Of a stretch of 64,000 nucleotides of DNA, positions 32,395 to 43,579 are shown piece by piece (the stretch's first letter is position 1; every line of letters starts with the position of its first letter). A program made the translations under genes and the position numbers. This DNA comes from Blepharisma japonicum. Taxonomy: Eukaryota > Ciliophora > Heterotrichea > Heterotrichida > Blepharismidae. The notes below the pieces were generated by a model that had not been told where the DNA came from, did not search any database, and saw only the letters and a program-made list of their open reading frames with translations. The DNA lies in the NCBI GenBank assembly GCA_949751835.1, contig CATKHK010000086.1, positions 1-64,000 of the forward strand, written 5' to 3'.

Positions 32395-34541
32395 ATGGAA
32401 AACTCTATAGGTAGAAGCTCTGAGCCTTATCTTATACCAACAACTAGATGCTTTCCAATATCAAAAATGCTGGAAAGGGATTGCTTGCTATCATTTGGAG
32501 TTATTGTCCAACCTTTTCTTGAAAATGAAGAACCTCTTCCAGAAGTGGCATTTAGTGATGAAGAAGTAGTCAGATGTGGACATTGTAAAAGCTACATTAA
32601 TCCTTATGTAGAATTTCTAGGCGGTGGACAGCATTGAAGATGCAATTATTGCACTGGGATAAATAAAGTGCCAGCTTGATATTTCGCTCCTTTGGATGAG
32701 AATGGCAAAAGATCAGATTTAAGCAAAAGACCAGAGCTTAATAATTGTTCATATGAAGCAATTGCCCCAGAAGCTTATATTTCAAAAGCACCTATGGCTT
32801 GTGCGTTTTTATTTGTTGTTGATATATCACAGAGAAGTAAGGAAACTGGGTTTTTGGAAGTTGTTTGCGAAACAATACAGTCTTTGATAGCGAACGAAGA
32901 ATTCCCTGGAAAACCTAGGACTGAGATTGGGATAATTGGGTTTGACACATCTGTACATTTTGTATCTCTTTCTGGAAATCCGACTATTTTCACTGTAAGT
33001 GAAGAGTATGCAGAAATTGAACTGCCTGTGCCAAAAGAACAGTTTATGGTGAACCTAGAAGATTGTGGGAAAAACGCAGCAATTGCATTAACACAGCTTC
33101 AGTCGCTTCCAGTAGCTCCTCAATCTATCGCATATAGAAATGCTCTTAGGGCTGCATATTTGCTATTAAAAGATCAAGGAGGAAAGGTTCTTCTTTTTCA
33201 AAGCGACACACATCTTGAAGCTGGGCATCCTAGAGAAATTATTTTAAGCTCAACTCCTGAGATCTACAAAGTAATAGCTAACGAATTCAATCATTCCTGT
33301 ATCAGTGTTGATGCCTTTATCTCTGCAGCCCAATATTGCAATCTCTTTGCCTTAGGAACTATTTCAAAATTTACAGGCGGAGAAATTTATTATTATTCCC
33401 ACTTTACCAAAAAACAAGGAGAAGAAAAGTTGCAGAATGAAATATGAGCAAGTGTGAATCGAGAAACATTTTGGGAAGGCGCCATGAAGCTTAGAATCAG
33501 CAGGGACTATAAAGTAACACAATGCTATGGGCATTTTTCTTTGAGAAGCGGAGACGTGCTGTCTATTCCTGCATTAAATGACTCACAGACTATGACTTAT
33601 GTGATACAACTTGAAAATAACATTGCATCAAGCAAAAAATTATATATTCAAATGGGGATTCTTTATAGCTCCTCTAATGGGGAAAGAAAAATTAGAATTC
33701 ATAATCTTCTTGTGCCAGCTTCTAATGATATGAAAGACCTTTATAACGCAATTGATGCAAGTGCAATGATTAACTTGATTTCAAAACAAACCGTAGACCA
33801 GGTTTCACAAACAAATAAAATTGAGCTCGGCAAAAGAATTATGGAGCACAGATGTAGAGAAATAGTGACGACAGGATTGAATCTTTTCGGAGAAATTCCA
33901 AAATCTCTAGATATATTTATAGTCAGTATGCTTGGGATGATCAAAACTCCGTTATTTACTTTTGAAAGTATGCAATGTAAGATTTATTCAGACAACATCA
34001 ACTTGGACATTTACAATTTTTTAAGGTACAAATTAGATGTTTGAAGTGCTACAGCCACTTCTATCATTAGTTATCCAAGACTGTATCCCCTTCATATGGG
34101 ATATGATTTCACTCCTCTGAATCTCAGTTTTAGCTACCTAGAAGGCAGAGGAGCTTATTTATTGGACACAGGAATCGAGATGTTTATTTGGATAGGTAAG
34201 TTTTTATATATGGGAGAGAAGCACCTCCTAGTCTGATCCAGCAAATTCTAGGAAGAATTGAAGAAGCTTCTCATTATCTGTATACAAGCCAAGACATAGC
34301 AGACCCTGAGCTGCTCGAGTTTATCAGATCATGCAAATGGTCTTGTGGAGTTTTCCAAGGGTTATCAATATTTATGAATAGTGATGCAAGAGAGCAAAGG
34401 TAAAAATCATTTAGTTTCTTTTCAAAATTAGTTGAAGACGCTACAGTACCACATATAACTTATCCAGAGTTCTATGCCAGAGTTACTCAAAACCTAAGCG
34501 TTCAATATTCTGGTAATAGAGTAGGGGGAAATTTAGATTAA
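32395..34541 (+). CDS. SEC24: COPII coat subunit Sec24
   Basis: The product is about 703 residues and lacks the long disordered N-terminus of other Sec24s. The C4 zinc finger is at about 61-84 (CGHCKSYINPYVEFLGGGQH, then WRCNYC, Trp by TGA). The trunk follows (ACAFLFVVDISQR, EIGIIGFDTSVHF). Then come the beta-sandwich, the helical domain, and the gelsolin domain (YLLDTGIEMFIWIG). A 15-nt intron at 34400-34414 is clear. A further splice or frame change at about 34196-34218 is needed to go from FIWIG to REAPPSLIQQILG; its exact form is unresolved. Sec24 selects cargo at ER exit sites. Confidence 0.9.
34196..34218 (+). other. Unresolved splice or frame change in SEC24
   Basis: GTAAG begins at 34196. 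A GT...AG intron of 23 nt would restore the frame, but every other clear intron here is 15 or 16 nt. The conserved text FIWIGREAPPSL would instead need 17 nt removed without an AG end. An indel within a normal 15-nt intron is a third option. Confidence 0.35.
34400..34414 (+). other. 15-nt intron
   Basis: GTAAAAATCATTTAG, with A at position 10. It removes an in-frame TAA and joins DAREQ to SFFSKLVED. Confidence 0.85.
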
Positions 34542-34544
34542 TCA

Positions 34545-35591
34545 TTACTTATTTAATGTCTCTTGCTGTTCAGGGTTATCTCTTTTCTTTTTCTTTTTCG
34601 CCTGCTCCAACAAAGGAATCAGCTGATTTTTATCAGCCAGTTTCTGCAGCAATGCAAGAATAAACGGTATATAATTATGTCTTCTTCTTACATTTTCCTC
34701 CTTCCACTTCTTATTCTTAAAGCTCTCATTTTCCACAATATTCTGCTGCTGTTTGGCAGCTTCTTGCTTCGCATAAAGTTCTGACTGCAATTGGTTTATA
34801 TCGTCCGGCAAATTATTGAAATAGTCCTCATCGAACTCGATTTCCATATAGCCGCTGTCAATTTCTACACCTAATGACATCAGTTTGCTTTGGATTGCTG
34901 AAATGTGGGACTGCTGTTCTTTTAATGCAGCCTCTGCTATTTCTTTTTTGTTATTGACGATTGCAAGTAAAGTAAACCTGATTTCGTTTTCTGAGTATTT
35001 TTGAATTCTTTCGAAAAGGACTGGCTTTATTTTTTCAAGTCAATCTTCTTCGTTACATTCACCATGGTGGATAGGTCCTGGCTGTAAGCCGTCGAGCTCA
35101 TAAATATGCCCATTAAAGGGGATGTAGCTGACAAAATGGAAAACGTCGTCATCTTCTGTTGCTTTAACCTTGATCAATTCGAAGGGCTCTTGCCTAGCAA
35201 AACTGTTGTGGGCGTTCCTTATTACTTCTGAGTTTCCAATGGTCAATCCTTTGGTTTGTGAGTCTAAGGGCATTGCGAATTCTCTGAGGTTTCTGAGTTC
35301 TGGGCCTATGTCAAGTTTGGAGTTGAGAAGAATGGATAAAATTGCTTGAGTTGCACATGCATTGGTAATTACTTGGTTTGCAAAGAATAAGTCAGGGTCG
35401 TAAAATTCCATGCATTCCTTTTGGGGCCCGGACATTCATTTAAAAAGGAAAATTAGCCCGTATACAGGTTTGCAGTCTTCGAGATTATCAATTGAGTAAA
35501 TTTCTTCTACTTCAGCCCCTTTTACACCAATTTGCTTGATAAGCTCTGTAAAGACGCCTGGATCTGACTCTATAGTGCACCACTCAGCCAT
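34545..35591 (-). CDS. UCHL5: Ubiquitin C-terminal hydrolase UCHL5/UCH37
   Basis: The product is 348 residues, close to the 329 of human. The start [20 protein letters not shown] is near identical in style to UCHL5. The catalytic Cys is in NACATQAIL (about 80), His in [11 protein letters not shown] (about 152), and Asp in [10 protein letters not shown] (about 165). The oxyanion Gln position and LFKW precede them, with Trp coded by TGA. The C-terminal KEKKK-like tail with [18 protein letters not shown] matches the UCH37 ULD, which binds Rpn13 at the proteasome. Its stop is 3 nt from the SEC24 stop, so the 3' UTRs must overlap. Confidence 0.95.
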
Positions 35592-36666
35592 TTTATTTGT
35601 AAAAGAATTATATTATGATTTTTGGTTCGAAAATTGGTATATTGAAAGATTTAGGTTCTGAATTACTTCTCTATTTATAAGTTAAAGCTAATCTTTTAAT
35701 AAAATATTTTTAATAATTGCCATTGAGAAAAAGATTTAGCATATTTGCACATTTTTTGATTTGCTGATCTAAGCTTATAATAAAATAATTATTAATTAGA
35801 TAAATAATTTAGTTATTGAATAGACTAGTAATATTCTTTATTTAAATAATTTTAAAAAACAAAATGATTCAAAGCTGACATTGCTCATTTTATTATTTTT
35901 GATGGGAGAAGATAATTATTATTACCTAAAAGATTAGGCCTAAACTATTTTACTTCAAAGTTATCTAACTTTTTATTGTTAACTTATCCTTATTCATTAT
36001 GAAGAATGTTTTTGTTGAAAGATGTATAAATTAAAATACTTCTTCATTATAGTTCAAAATTATGGAGGTTTTTTTACTGGCTGCTCTAAGAAATATTCTC
36101 GAGTGTATCTTGCGCCTATTATATTTTTAAAATGAACTTGAGAGAATAATGTCAAATAAGCCTTCTCATCATCATTATATTTTTATATCTTATAATTATC
36201 TTTTATTATCAATTTATCCATTTTTTTTATTCAAGTTAAAACTTAAAATCTTCTCAATAACTAGCTCCCAATTAAATAAAAATACGTAATTTTACTAAAA
36301 TAATTAAAAATACTATGACTATACCAAATATTGCTTGAAAATTAGTTTTTTAACAAAATATATATCTTTAAAAATTCCTCTCAGAAATACACATAGATTA
36401 GCCACCGTCTAGTGCTTAATATCTCCTGTTCTACAAAATTTCTAATTTGATGCGCGAAAATTGAAACATTTTTACAACATGTGTGGCCATAATATTCCCA
36501 ATTGCTCCATCGACCTCAAGCAGCCCTATTTCATTTAAGCAGCCAATTAACCTTATTGAGAAGAATGTAAAATATAAAACTCCCAACAGATTTTTTCATA
36601 AGCTTCTGATAATGATCTCTTTCTTCCAATTATTGCTAACATTAAAAAAAAGCCTGAATATATTAA
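35592..36666. other. Long AT-rich intergenic region
   Basis: At about 1.1 kb this is the longest gene-free stretch in the window. Stops occur in all frames except an 84-codon frame from a GTG at 36483, which runs into the PP2C start and lacks any motif. No tRNA, repeat array or inverted repeat was noticed. It holds two divergent promoters. Confidence 0.6.
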
Positions 36667-37869
36667 ATGGGATCATGTTACAACAAACAATCACGCAAAG
36701 AATTACAAATAGCTCCAGGTCTTATCCCCCCTCCTAATCAAAACCCTAATGTAGGCCGTCAAAGGCTTTCAATCCTCTCCGCGCCAAACAGCTCCCGTAC
36801 TTCAATTGAAGGTAATTTAGAAGTTTTAGCTAAATTACATTCAGGTCAAAGCAGGCCACCAACTGAAGGAAAGCCTGAGCAAGGAAGCTTGTTTTTGGTA
36901 AACGAACGATATATTGTGGAAAGCCAGAACCAGCCCACAAAACGCCAAGAAAGTTTTGATGAGAAGTGATCGAGGATTGTTGGAAACAAAACTCATACAG
37001 ATTTTTTACTGAGTCTTGGGATATCAGTAACGTGCAAAAAGGGTCTTAAGCCAGAAAGTCCCAATCAAGACGATTACTGTATAGTCATAGATGGTCCTTC
37101 TTTTATTTTGGGTGTATTTGACGGGCATGGATTTTATGGGCATGATATATCAAATTATGTGCACACTCTATTGCCTATTATTATGCTCTCCAATGCGAAT
37201 TGGAAAGCAGACCCAGAGCAAGTGATGAAAGAGTCCTTCCCGCAGTGCAATCAATCTTTGATTAACACTTGCAACCTCCAGGATACTAAATTTGATTGTG
37301 AATACTCAGGAACAACTGCTACTTTAATTCACTACAGAGACAACAAACTTTATATGGCCCATGTCGGCGACTCTAGAGCAATCATTGCAAGGCGAAAGGG
37401 TCCCTCACTTACTCCTATTGAGCTGACAGCAGACCACAAGCCAGAAAACCTAACCGAAAAGGAAAGAATTGAAAAATGTGGGGGAGAGGTTAGAAAGCAG
37501 TCAAGAGACCATCCTTTCAGAGTCTATTTAAAAGGAAAAGAATACCCAGGACTTGGCATGAGCAGGGCTATAGGTGACGCAGTTTCTCAATCTATAGGAG
37601 TTTCATGTGAGCCTGAACTGTCAGAGTACCAATTAGATGAGGAAGACGAATTTTTATTAGTTTGTAGCGATGGAGTTTGAGAGTTTGTGGGGAATCAAGA
37701 AGCAATAGATATTATTGATGCGAATTCAAGGAATATTAAAACTGCTCCTGAGAAGCTTGCCCAACTCGCTTGGGAGAGGTGGAGTGCACATGAGAGAGGA
37801 GTAGTTGATGATATCACTGTAATTCTGGCTTACATTCCGAAGTACATACAAACCACTGTAACTAATTAA
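36667..37869 (+). CDS. PP2C-family Ser/Thr phosphatase, N-myristoylated
   Basis: The product is 400 residues starting MGSCYNKQSRK, a likely myristoylation and palmitoylation site. After a disordered 110 residues comes the PPM domain: PNQDDYCIV, VFDGHGFYGHDIS, GTTATLIHYRDNKLYMAHVG with DSRAI, TADHKPENLTEKERIE, and LLVCSDGVWEF. The last metal-binding Asp is in GVVDDITVIL. Two TGA codons are Trp, one inside the conserved SDGVWEF. It removes phosphate from Ser/Thr in a Mg2+/Mn2+-dependent way, probably at a membrane. Confidence 0.93.
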
Positions 37870-38061
37870 CTGACCTTGATTGTCAATTAAGGTTTGGACT
37901 TAAATAATGGTTTGAGTTTTTATAAAGTGTATGTTTAACTATAAATTTAAAAATTTTTGTCAGTCTTGCTGCAAAAAGAATGATTAACTGGTTGCAAAAG
38001 AAAGAATCATAACTATTTTTTATTAATTTCAAAATATTTCGCTATATAACACCTATTAAAA

Positions 38062-39207
38062 ATGGTTCTCAAACTTCAGCTTCGAGATATTTTCCAAGCT
38101 GATCTCGATAAACTATTTTGCTATGAGACACCAGTCATGGCACTGATTAAAGACAGATATTTAGGACTTATAAAAATGCTTATCAACCTTGGAATCCTTC
38201 TTTACTTCATAGTCTACGTTATTATCATTATGGCAGCTTACATTGACAACGAATACTCAACTGGCCAAGCTATCATTTACGCTTCAGGAACTGCAGTAAC
38301 CCTTACAAATAGCACAGTTAGAGTTTGAGACTCTGTTGACATCGCATACCCTCAATATGATCCATCTCAAATTGTTATTTCCACTAAGGTCAGAGAGAGA
38401 ATAAGAGAAGTAATAGGAACTTGTACCGATTACAATAGACCATGTGACTCCACCTCAGACTGCATAGAAACAGGAAATTGCACCTCAGAAGGCTTTTGTT
38501 ATGAGCCTACGTGGTGTTCTGAATATAATTATACAGATTATGCACTTGATGGGGTCGAAAATTTTTTAATTTGGTTCCAAGGAAATGTGGATTTTATGAG
38601 ACTGGCACCAGGATATGAATTCTCTACTTTTGATGAAACCGACCCAATTGTATATCCAAACAGCGGGTCTAATTCTTATCTAGTCAGTGATATTCTTGAA
38701 AAAGCTGATACAAAATATGAAGATATTAAGGATACTGGGGCTGTAATTAAGGTAAAGCTGCATTGGGAGTGTGATGCGACTTGGAGTCCAAGCTGCGATC
38801 CTGATATTACAGCAGAAAGGGTAGATAACTCCACTGGAGGAGAAGCAATTGGGTTTTATTATAGTCGCTACATCTATTACGAAGAAGAAAGAGTGAAATA
38901 TCGAGATCATTGGAACAGCACAGGAATCAAATTTGTGCTATCTAGTACGGGAAAAGCTTATGCATTGACATTAAACTCAATTATACTAAACTTAAGTTCA
39001 GCTGTAACATTGACAACGATTACACCAAGAATTGTCGATTTTTTGATGCTTTATGTGATGCCTAATAGACATGAGTACAGGAAGCTTAAATTTAAAAGAA
39101 CCAAAGATCTGGACGATGAAGCTTCAAGACCAGGAGCTAATCAAAATCAGCCTTCTGAAGAAGAGAAAAAGGATGAAGACCACCATTTCGCAGAAGGGCC
39201 ACCTTAA
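38062..39207 (+). CDS. P2X-type ATP-gated channel
   Basis: The product is 381 residues with P2X architecture. A short N-terminus with YETP leads into TM1 (about 33-59). The ectodomain is Cys-rich, with a P2X-like Cys pattern (CTDYNRPCDSTSDC... CYEPTWC), and KVKLHWECDATWSPSCDPDI. TM2 (about 303-333) is followed by LYVMPNRHEYRKLKFKR, matching the YxxxK region (Lys is Asn here). The Trp of RVWDSVD is TGA. Residues that bind ATP in animals look changed: no KxK at the ectodomain start, NFR is replaced by GFYY, and the Lys before GI(R/K)F is Asn. It could respond to another ligand or sit on an internal membrane. Confidence 0.85.
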
Positions 39208-39248
39208 ATATTTTGGTATAATAATTGACTAATTTATTACAAAATAAT

Positions 39249-39881
39249 TTATTGACTGATAGTTTTGCTGCGAATTCTTTCAACGAGGTTGACTGATTCT
39301 TTGGAAATATTGCTGGAAATTCCTTTGAGATGTGAGTTTGTAGAATCTAAGTCTAAAACTCCAAAAAAGCTGGGACTTTGAGGATTTGATTGGAAATTCG
39401 AAGATGTCTGAACTGTTATGCTTGAGTTCAGTTCACTTCGCAATTCTTCAATATCTAGGACATTTGTAAGATTAAGCTCGATAAATCCTGGACTTCTTAA
39501 AATTGGGGTTACATCTTTTGTGTATTTTGCCCTTTTTATTGCATCAATTCTGCTTTGATCTATTGAAGATCGGTTTTCTTTGTTGGCTTTGGATCGATAT
39601 TTACTCTTTTTGCATTCAAAAGATTTTTTTTCTGTTTGACACGTTTCTGTCGTGGTGGTGGCTTGTCTCATTTGGCCTATTTTAGTCCCTTTCAAAATAT
39701 CTAAAAATGTGATTTCTGGATTTTGTGACGATGGCTTGGTTTTATTTTCTTGAGAAAATTCAACACGGATACTTTGAGACAAATTAGCTTGTCCTTCATG
39801 CGTTGAAATTTCTTCGCCTGGACCATTAAGTGTTACTGGAAGTTTGCTGCAATCTACGCAGGCTTGAATATTTTGTCCCAT
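39249..39881 (-). CDS. Unknown protein with N-myristoylation signal
   Basis: The product is 210 residues starting MGQNIQACVDCSK, a fair myristoylation context with nearby Cys. The rest is polar, with a basic patch KKSKYRSKANKENRSS near the middle and Ser/Asn-rich ends, probably disordered. No domain is recognised. It is convergent with the P2X gene, 41 nt away. Confidence 0.65.
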   Translation of the reverse strand: MGQNIQACVDCSKLPVTLNGPGEEISTHEGQANLSQSIRVEFSQENKTKPSSQNPEITFLDILKGTKIGQMRQATTTTETCQTEKKSFECKKSKYRSKANKENRSSIDQSRIDAIKRAKYTKDVTPILRSPGFIELNLTNVLDIEELRSELNSSITVQTSSNFQSNPQSPSFFGVLDLDSTNSHLKGISSNISKESVNLVERIRSKTISQ

Positions 39882-40375
39882 TTTGAATTTAATTTCATAT
39901 TTATTTCATAAAGTTTAACAGTCATTCTAATAAAATTTTCAGAATTTATACGGCCATCTAATAGCAGCTTTAATTCATATTACTCATAATCTTTAAATTA
40001 TAGATAAAGAGTTAAATACAATAGCCACTTTCTTAGATTTATAAATATGGTATAGGTATATCAAAAATTTAGACGTATTGCTCATAAAAATTTTCAAATA
40101 GACCTAATTTTTATCTAATGACGACAAAATTCTTTTATAATTTAATAAGGCTTTTTGACCTTTAATGAAGCAATATTTCTTCTTCATCTTTCTAGCTGTC
40201 ATATCAACAATAGTTGGCTTAACTAATTTAATTATAATATCTTCAGATCATAAGTTTTGTAAAATTAATTTGTTCAAGCAGATTTCCTGATTTAAACAAA
40301 ATTTGCTGCGAGTGATCAAAAAGCCTTTATAGGTTGCATAATCATATAATTAATAAAATATTTTTTCATAGATAA
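39882..40375. other. Divergent AT-rich intergenic region
   Basis: This is a promoter region between two genes whose products both begin with a Met-Gly signal. No other feature was seen. Confidence 0.5.
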
Positions 40376-41581
40376 ATGGGTGCAAAATGCTCATGCCTTA
40401 AAGGAGAAGTCTCTGAAGAAAATCAGTTCCGTATGGCAGACTCATCAATCGATGTCGACAAATTTTTCTCAAACTCTGATCGTGAGCAGTTTAAAACAAG
40501 TGAGGAGAACAAAGGCAGAGATTTGCTAAATAAGATAGATATTGGAGATCTAATCAAATTGCAAAGCATCATTCGAGGATACTACACTCGCAAAAAATCA
40601 AATACAATTTATATAAGCTTGAAAGGTGATACAGTTGATATGGCACGACGAAACCCCAAAACAGCCACTGAATCGCAGGCTCCACCTTTAAGAGTTGCTA
40701 TGCAAAACGATTTTCAGAATACTCCAGTCGTTCGCACTGAAATCAAGATAATCCCTGAAACTAGCATTCCGGATTATTCAAATAATGAAACAAGGGCTAT
40801 TCAAAATAAGCTTGGAAGCTTTAAACCGCCTTCACCTCCAGATGATTCCACTACCAAAACAAAGCATGGCCCAGTCGAAATTGAAAATGGAGCTATCTAT
40901 ACAGGAGAATGAAATAATGATAAACAGCGGCATGGATATGGAGTTCAGATCTGGCCTGATGGATCGAAATATGAAGGCTATTGGATGCTTGATAAAGCTA
41001 ATGGGAAAGGAAGACTTACCCATGGCGATGGAGATGTATATGAAGGGGATTGGAAAGACGATAAAGCTCATGGTTTTGGAATTTATATGCACACTGATGG
41101 GGCTAAATATCAAGGCCAATGGCAAGATGATAAGCAGCACGGAAAAGGCACTGAAACTTGGCCTGATGGAGCTAGATATGAAGGAGACTATATTAATGGT
41201 AAAAAGCATGGCCGAGGAACTTTTTTTTGGGCTGACGGAAGCACTTATGACGGAGAATTCCAAGACAACAATATACATGGCACAGGAAAATATACGTGGG
41301 GCGACAATAGAATATATATAGGAGACTGGAAAAACAACAAGATGGACGGCAAAGGAATCTTCAAATGGTCTGATGGCAGATGCTATGAAGGTGAGTATGT
41401 TGAAGACAAAAAGCAAGGTTACGGAATTTTTACTTGGCCTGATGGAAGAAAATACCAAGGATTTTGGTTCAATGGAAAACAGCATGGGAGAGGTGCTTAC
41501 TACACCTCACAAGGAAATAAAAGAGAAGGAGAGTGGAATGAAGGAAAAAGAGTAAAATGGGTTGTAGATGACCAATATTAA
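40376..41581 (+). CDS. IQ-motif/MORN-repeat protein, N-myristoylated
   Basis: The product is 401 residues. The N-terminus [11 protein letters not shown] suits myristoylation plus palmitoylation. An IQ-like motif [16 protein letters not shown] (about 60-75) could bind calmodulin. From about 165 nine or so MORN repeats run to the end, e.g. [20 protein letters not shown] and [20 protein letters not shown]. Only one TGA is read as Trp (IYTGEWNND). It is probably a membrane scaffold at the cortex or ciliary base; similar proteins occur in many ciliates. The family role is inferred. Confidence 0.88.
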
Positions 41582-41592
41582 TGATTAAACTT

Positions 41593-42135
41593 TTAATCTA
41601 TTATTTGTAAGTTTGGCTCTTCAGGCGATTTTAAAGTAATCCCTTCTTCCTTTGTTAGTCTTGCAGGATAACCAAACGCGATTTTATAATAAATACTCAT
41701 GGAGGGATTTTTTGCAATCTGCCCCAAGATATAAGATTTTTGTTCTTCTGTGAGGATAAATGGCTGCAAGCGCCCAAATTTTATCATTTCTATTTTTTCT
41801 TTTGGACCAGGAAACGGATTGACTTTTCCGTACCCAACTTCTAGCAACTTTTTTATATCCCTCTTAAACTCATCTGATTTTTTATTAGAAATTATCAAAT
41901 TTTCAGCTAACTCTTGAGTAGTTTGGATAAAATGACTGATTCTACGATATTGATAGTTGTGCCTCATTCTACTTGAATTTTACTCTTTGAATTTTGGGAT
42001 GATGGAACTTTTAAAGTGATTTACAACTATCTGATCAAAAAAAAAATTGTGCTCTTTGAGTATAGTTCTATAAATCCTCTGTACCAAGAAACTTCTTAGC
42101 GCAGGATTATTGAAAATCATGTTTCTTGGGATCAT
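41593..42135 (-). CDS. Small basic protein, possibly LYR-like
   Basis: The product is 175 residues after removal of a 15-nt intron (41969-41983) that takes out an in-frame TAA and joins IIPKFKE to MRHNYQY. The N-terminal helices (LRSFLVQRIYRTILKEHNFF) are faintly like LYR-motif mitochondrial proteins, with IYR in place of LYR. The C-terminal half (ILTEEQKSYILGQIAKNPS) has no recognised fold. Its stop is 11 nt from the convergent MORN gene stop. The LYR assignment is weak. Confidence 0.65.
41969..41983 (-). other. 15-nt intron
   Basis: GTAAAATTCAAGTAG on the minus strand, with A at position 10. Confidence 0.85.
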
Positions 42136-42168
42136 TATTGCTAATTATAATAATCTTAATTTAAGCAA

Positions 42169-43386
42169 TTAATTACCTACAACAGCGACTGGGCAGATCC
42201 TTCTTTTTCCAGTCTCTTTTTTAGAACTGTCATCTTTAACTTCAACTTCTTCTTCGATTTCCATGTCTTGACTTTTTTCTTCTTTAACTTCTGCAGTAAC
42301 TCTAATGCCAAGCTCTCCTTCTTCGAAGACTACAAAAGAAATGTACCCATCAATGCTGCTGACTGCTAATAGCTTGTCGCCAAACCAAGCCAGATCAGTT
42401 AAAGGTGCATAATGGGCATTTGTGATTGCTCCGATTGGAGTTATGTGCTCACTATCATATATCAAAACTGAGTCTTTTGTAGCAACCGCCCATACAAGTT
42501 TATGCTCAAGACCTGCAATCAGCTGTGTGTCATTTGATTTATAAAAGAAAGGACAAAACTTTACACAAACTGCGCTTGCTTTTTCTTGGTTTGTTATATT
42601 TATTGGGAATGTTAAACTTGGAACAGTGAACTGCTTTTTAAAGAAGCAGTGGGTAACAGGAGTGTCTCCAGAGAGCCCAGCTGGAGCTATTAATAAGCTT
42701 CCACAAGGACTGAATGCAAGTCTTCTAAAAAATGCTGAAGCTTGGCCTTGTTCTTGAAAAAGCTTATTTTTCTCATAATCTCTAACTGAGTGTTTTATAT
42801 AAAAACCTTTTTTTGATTGCTTAAAAATCCTTAAAGTTCTATCCGTTGACATAGTAGCCAAATACCCACTATGCCAAGAAATCCCTTGCACATGCTTGTG
42901 TCCTTCTAATCTCTGTATAACTTTAGCTCTTTCTACATCAAAAATTATAGCAGATCCATCCATGCTTGCTGTAGCAATATACTTTCCAGTCTCACTCCAA
43001 CATAAATCGTGTATTTCTCCCACATGACCACGTAAAACTCTTTTGGACCCCCAGCCAATTTCTTCACGTTCTTCTCCAAAGACTGGTTTTAATTTCTTTT
43101 CCCAGATAACGACACAGCCGTCATCACTGCCTGAGGCTAATAATTTTCCATCTGGTGAAAATTTAACGACGTTTACACATCGCTCATGTGTTCCCGCCAA
43201 ATCATCGATATGCTGTGGAATCAGTTCATTGTTAAAGAGATTTATTTGCCAGATACGAATGTAGATGCCTAAAACTAAGTCTGCTCCACAGGTTGCTAAT
43301 TGAGGAGTTGAAGAGCTTTGGAAGTCCAGGGACATGATCCTCTCTCGATTGCCATGCCAAAATATTTCGGGTAAGATTACTCTCAT
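42169..43386 (-). CDS. CHAF1B: Chromatin assembly factor 1 p60 subunit (CHAF1B/Cac2)
   Basis: The product is 405 residues. It opens MRVILPEIFWHGNRERIMSL, the characteristic Cac2 start. WD repeats follow with GTHERCVNVVKFSPDGKLLA, ASGSDDGCVVIWE, LRGHVGEIHDLCW and ASMDGSAIIFDV. The p60-specific FFRRLAFSPCGSLLIAPAG is present, then AVATKDSVLIYD and AVSSIDGYISFVVFE. An acidic tail ends the protein. It helps deposit H3-H4 on newly replicated DNA. Length is close to yeast Cac2 (468) but lacks the longer animal C-terminus. TGG only. Confidence 0.95.
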   Translation of the reverse strand: MRVILPEIFWHGNRERIMSLDFQSSSTPQLATCGADLVLGIYIRIWQINLFNNELIPQHIDDLAGTHERCVNVVKFSPDGKLLASGSDDGCVVIWEKKLKPVFGEEREEIGWGSKRVLRGHVGEIHDLCWSETGKYIATASMDGSAIIFDVERAKVIQRLEGHKHVQGISWHSGYLATMSTDRTLRIFKQSKKGFYIKHSVRDYEKNKLFQEQGQASAFFRRLAFSPCGSLLIAPAGLSGDTPVTHCFFKKQFTVPSLTFPINITNQEKASAVCVKFCPFFYKSNDTQLIAGLEHKLVWAVATKDSVLIYDSEHITPIGAITNAHYAPLTDLAWFGDKLLAVSSIDGYISFVVFEEGELGIRVTAEVKEEKSQDMEIEEEVEVKDDSSKKETGKRRICPVAVVGN

Positions 43387-43579
43387 ATTTAAAATATAAT
43401 TTACATAGTTTTTATTTGTTATTGATCTAAGAAATATTTGTAAAATCAGCTATATTTATATAATATTAAAATTTGGTAACTTCTAAATACATAAACGAAT
43501 CTTTAGAAATTTTAATGAACTGAGTTGTTGAGTGCTATAATTTAAGTCACTGGCTAAGCTTTCCTCTATGTCACTTTAA

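Noticed and set aside
36483-36737. 84-codon frame overlapping the start of the PP2C gene
   Set aside because: It begins with GTG, is in another frame, and overlaps a well-supported gene.
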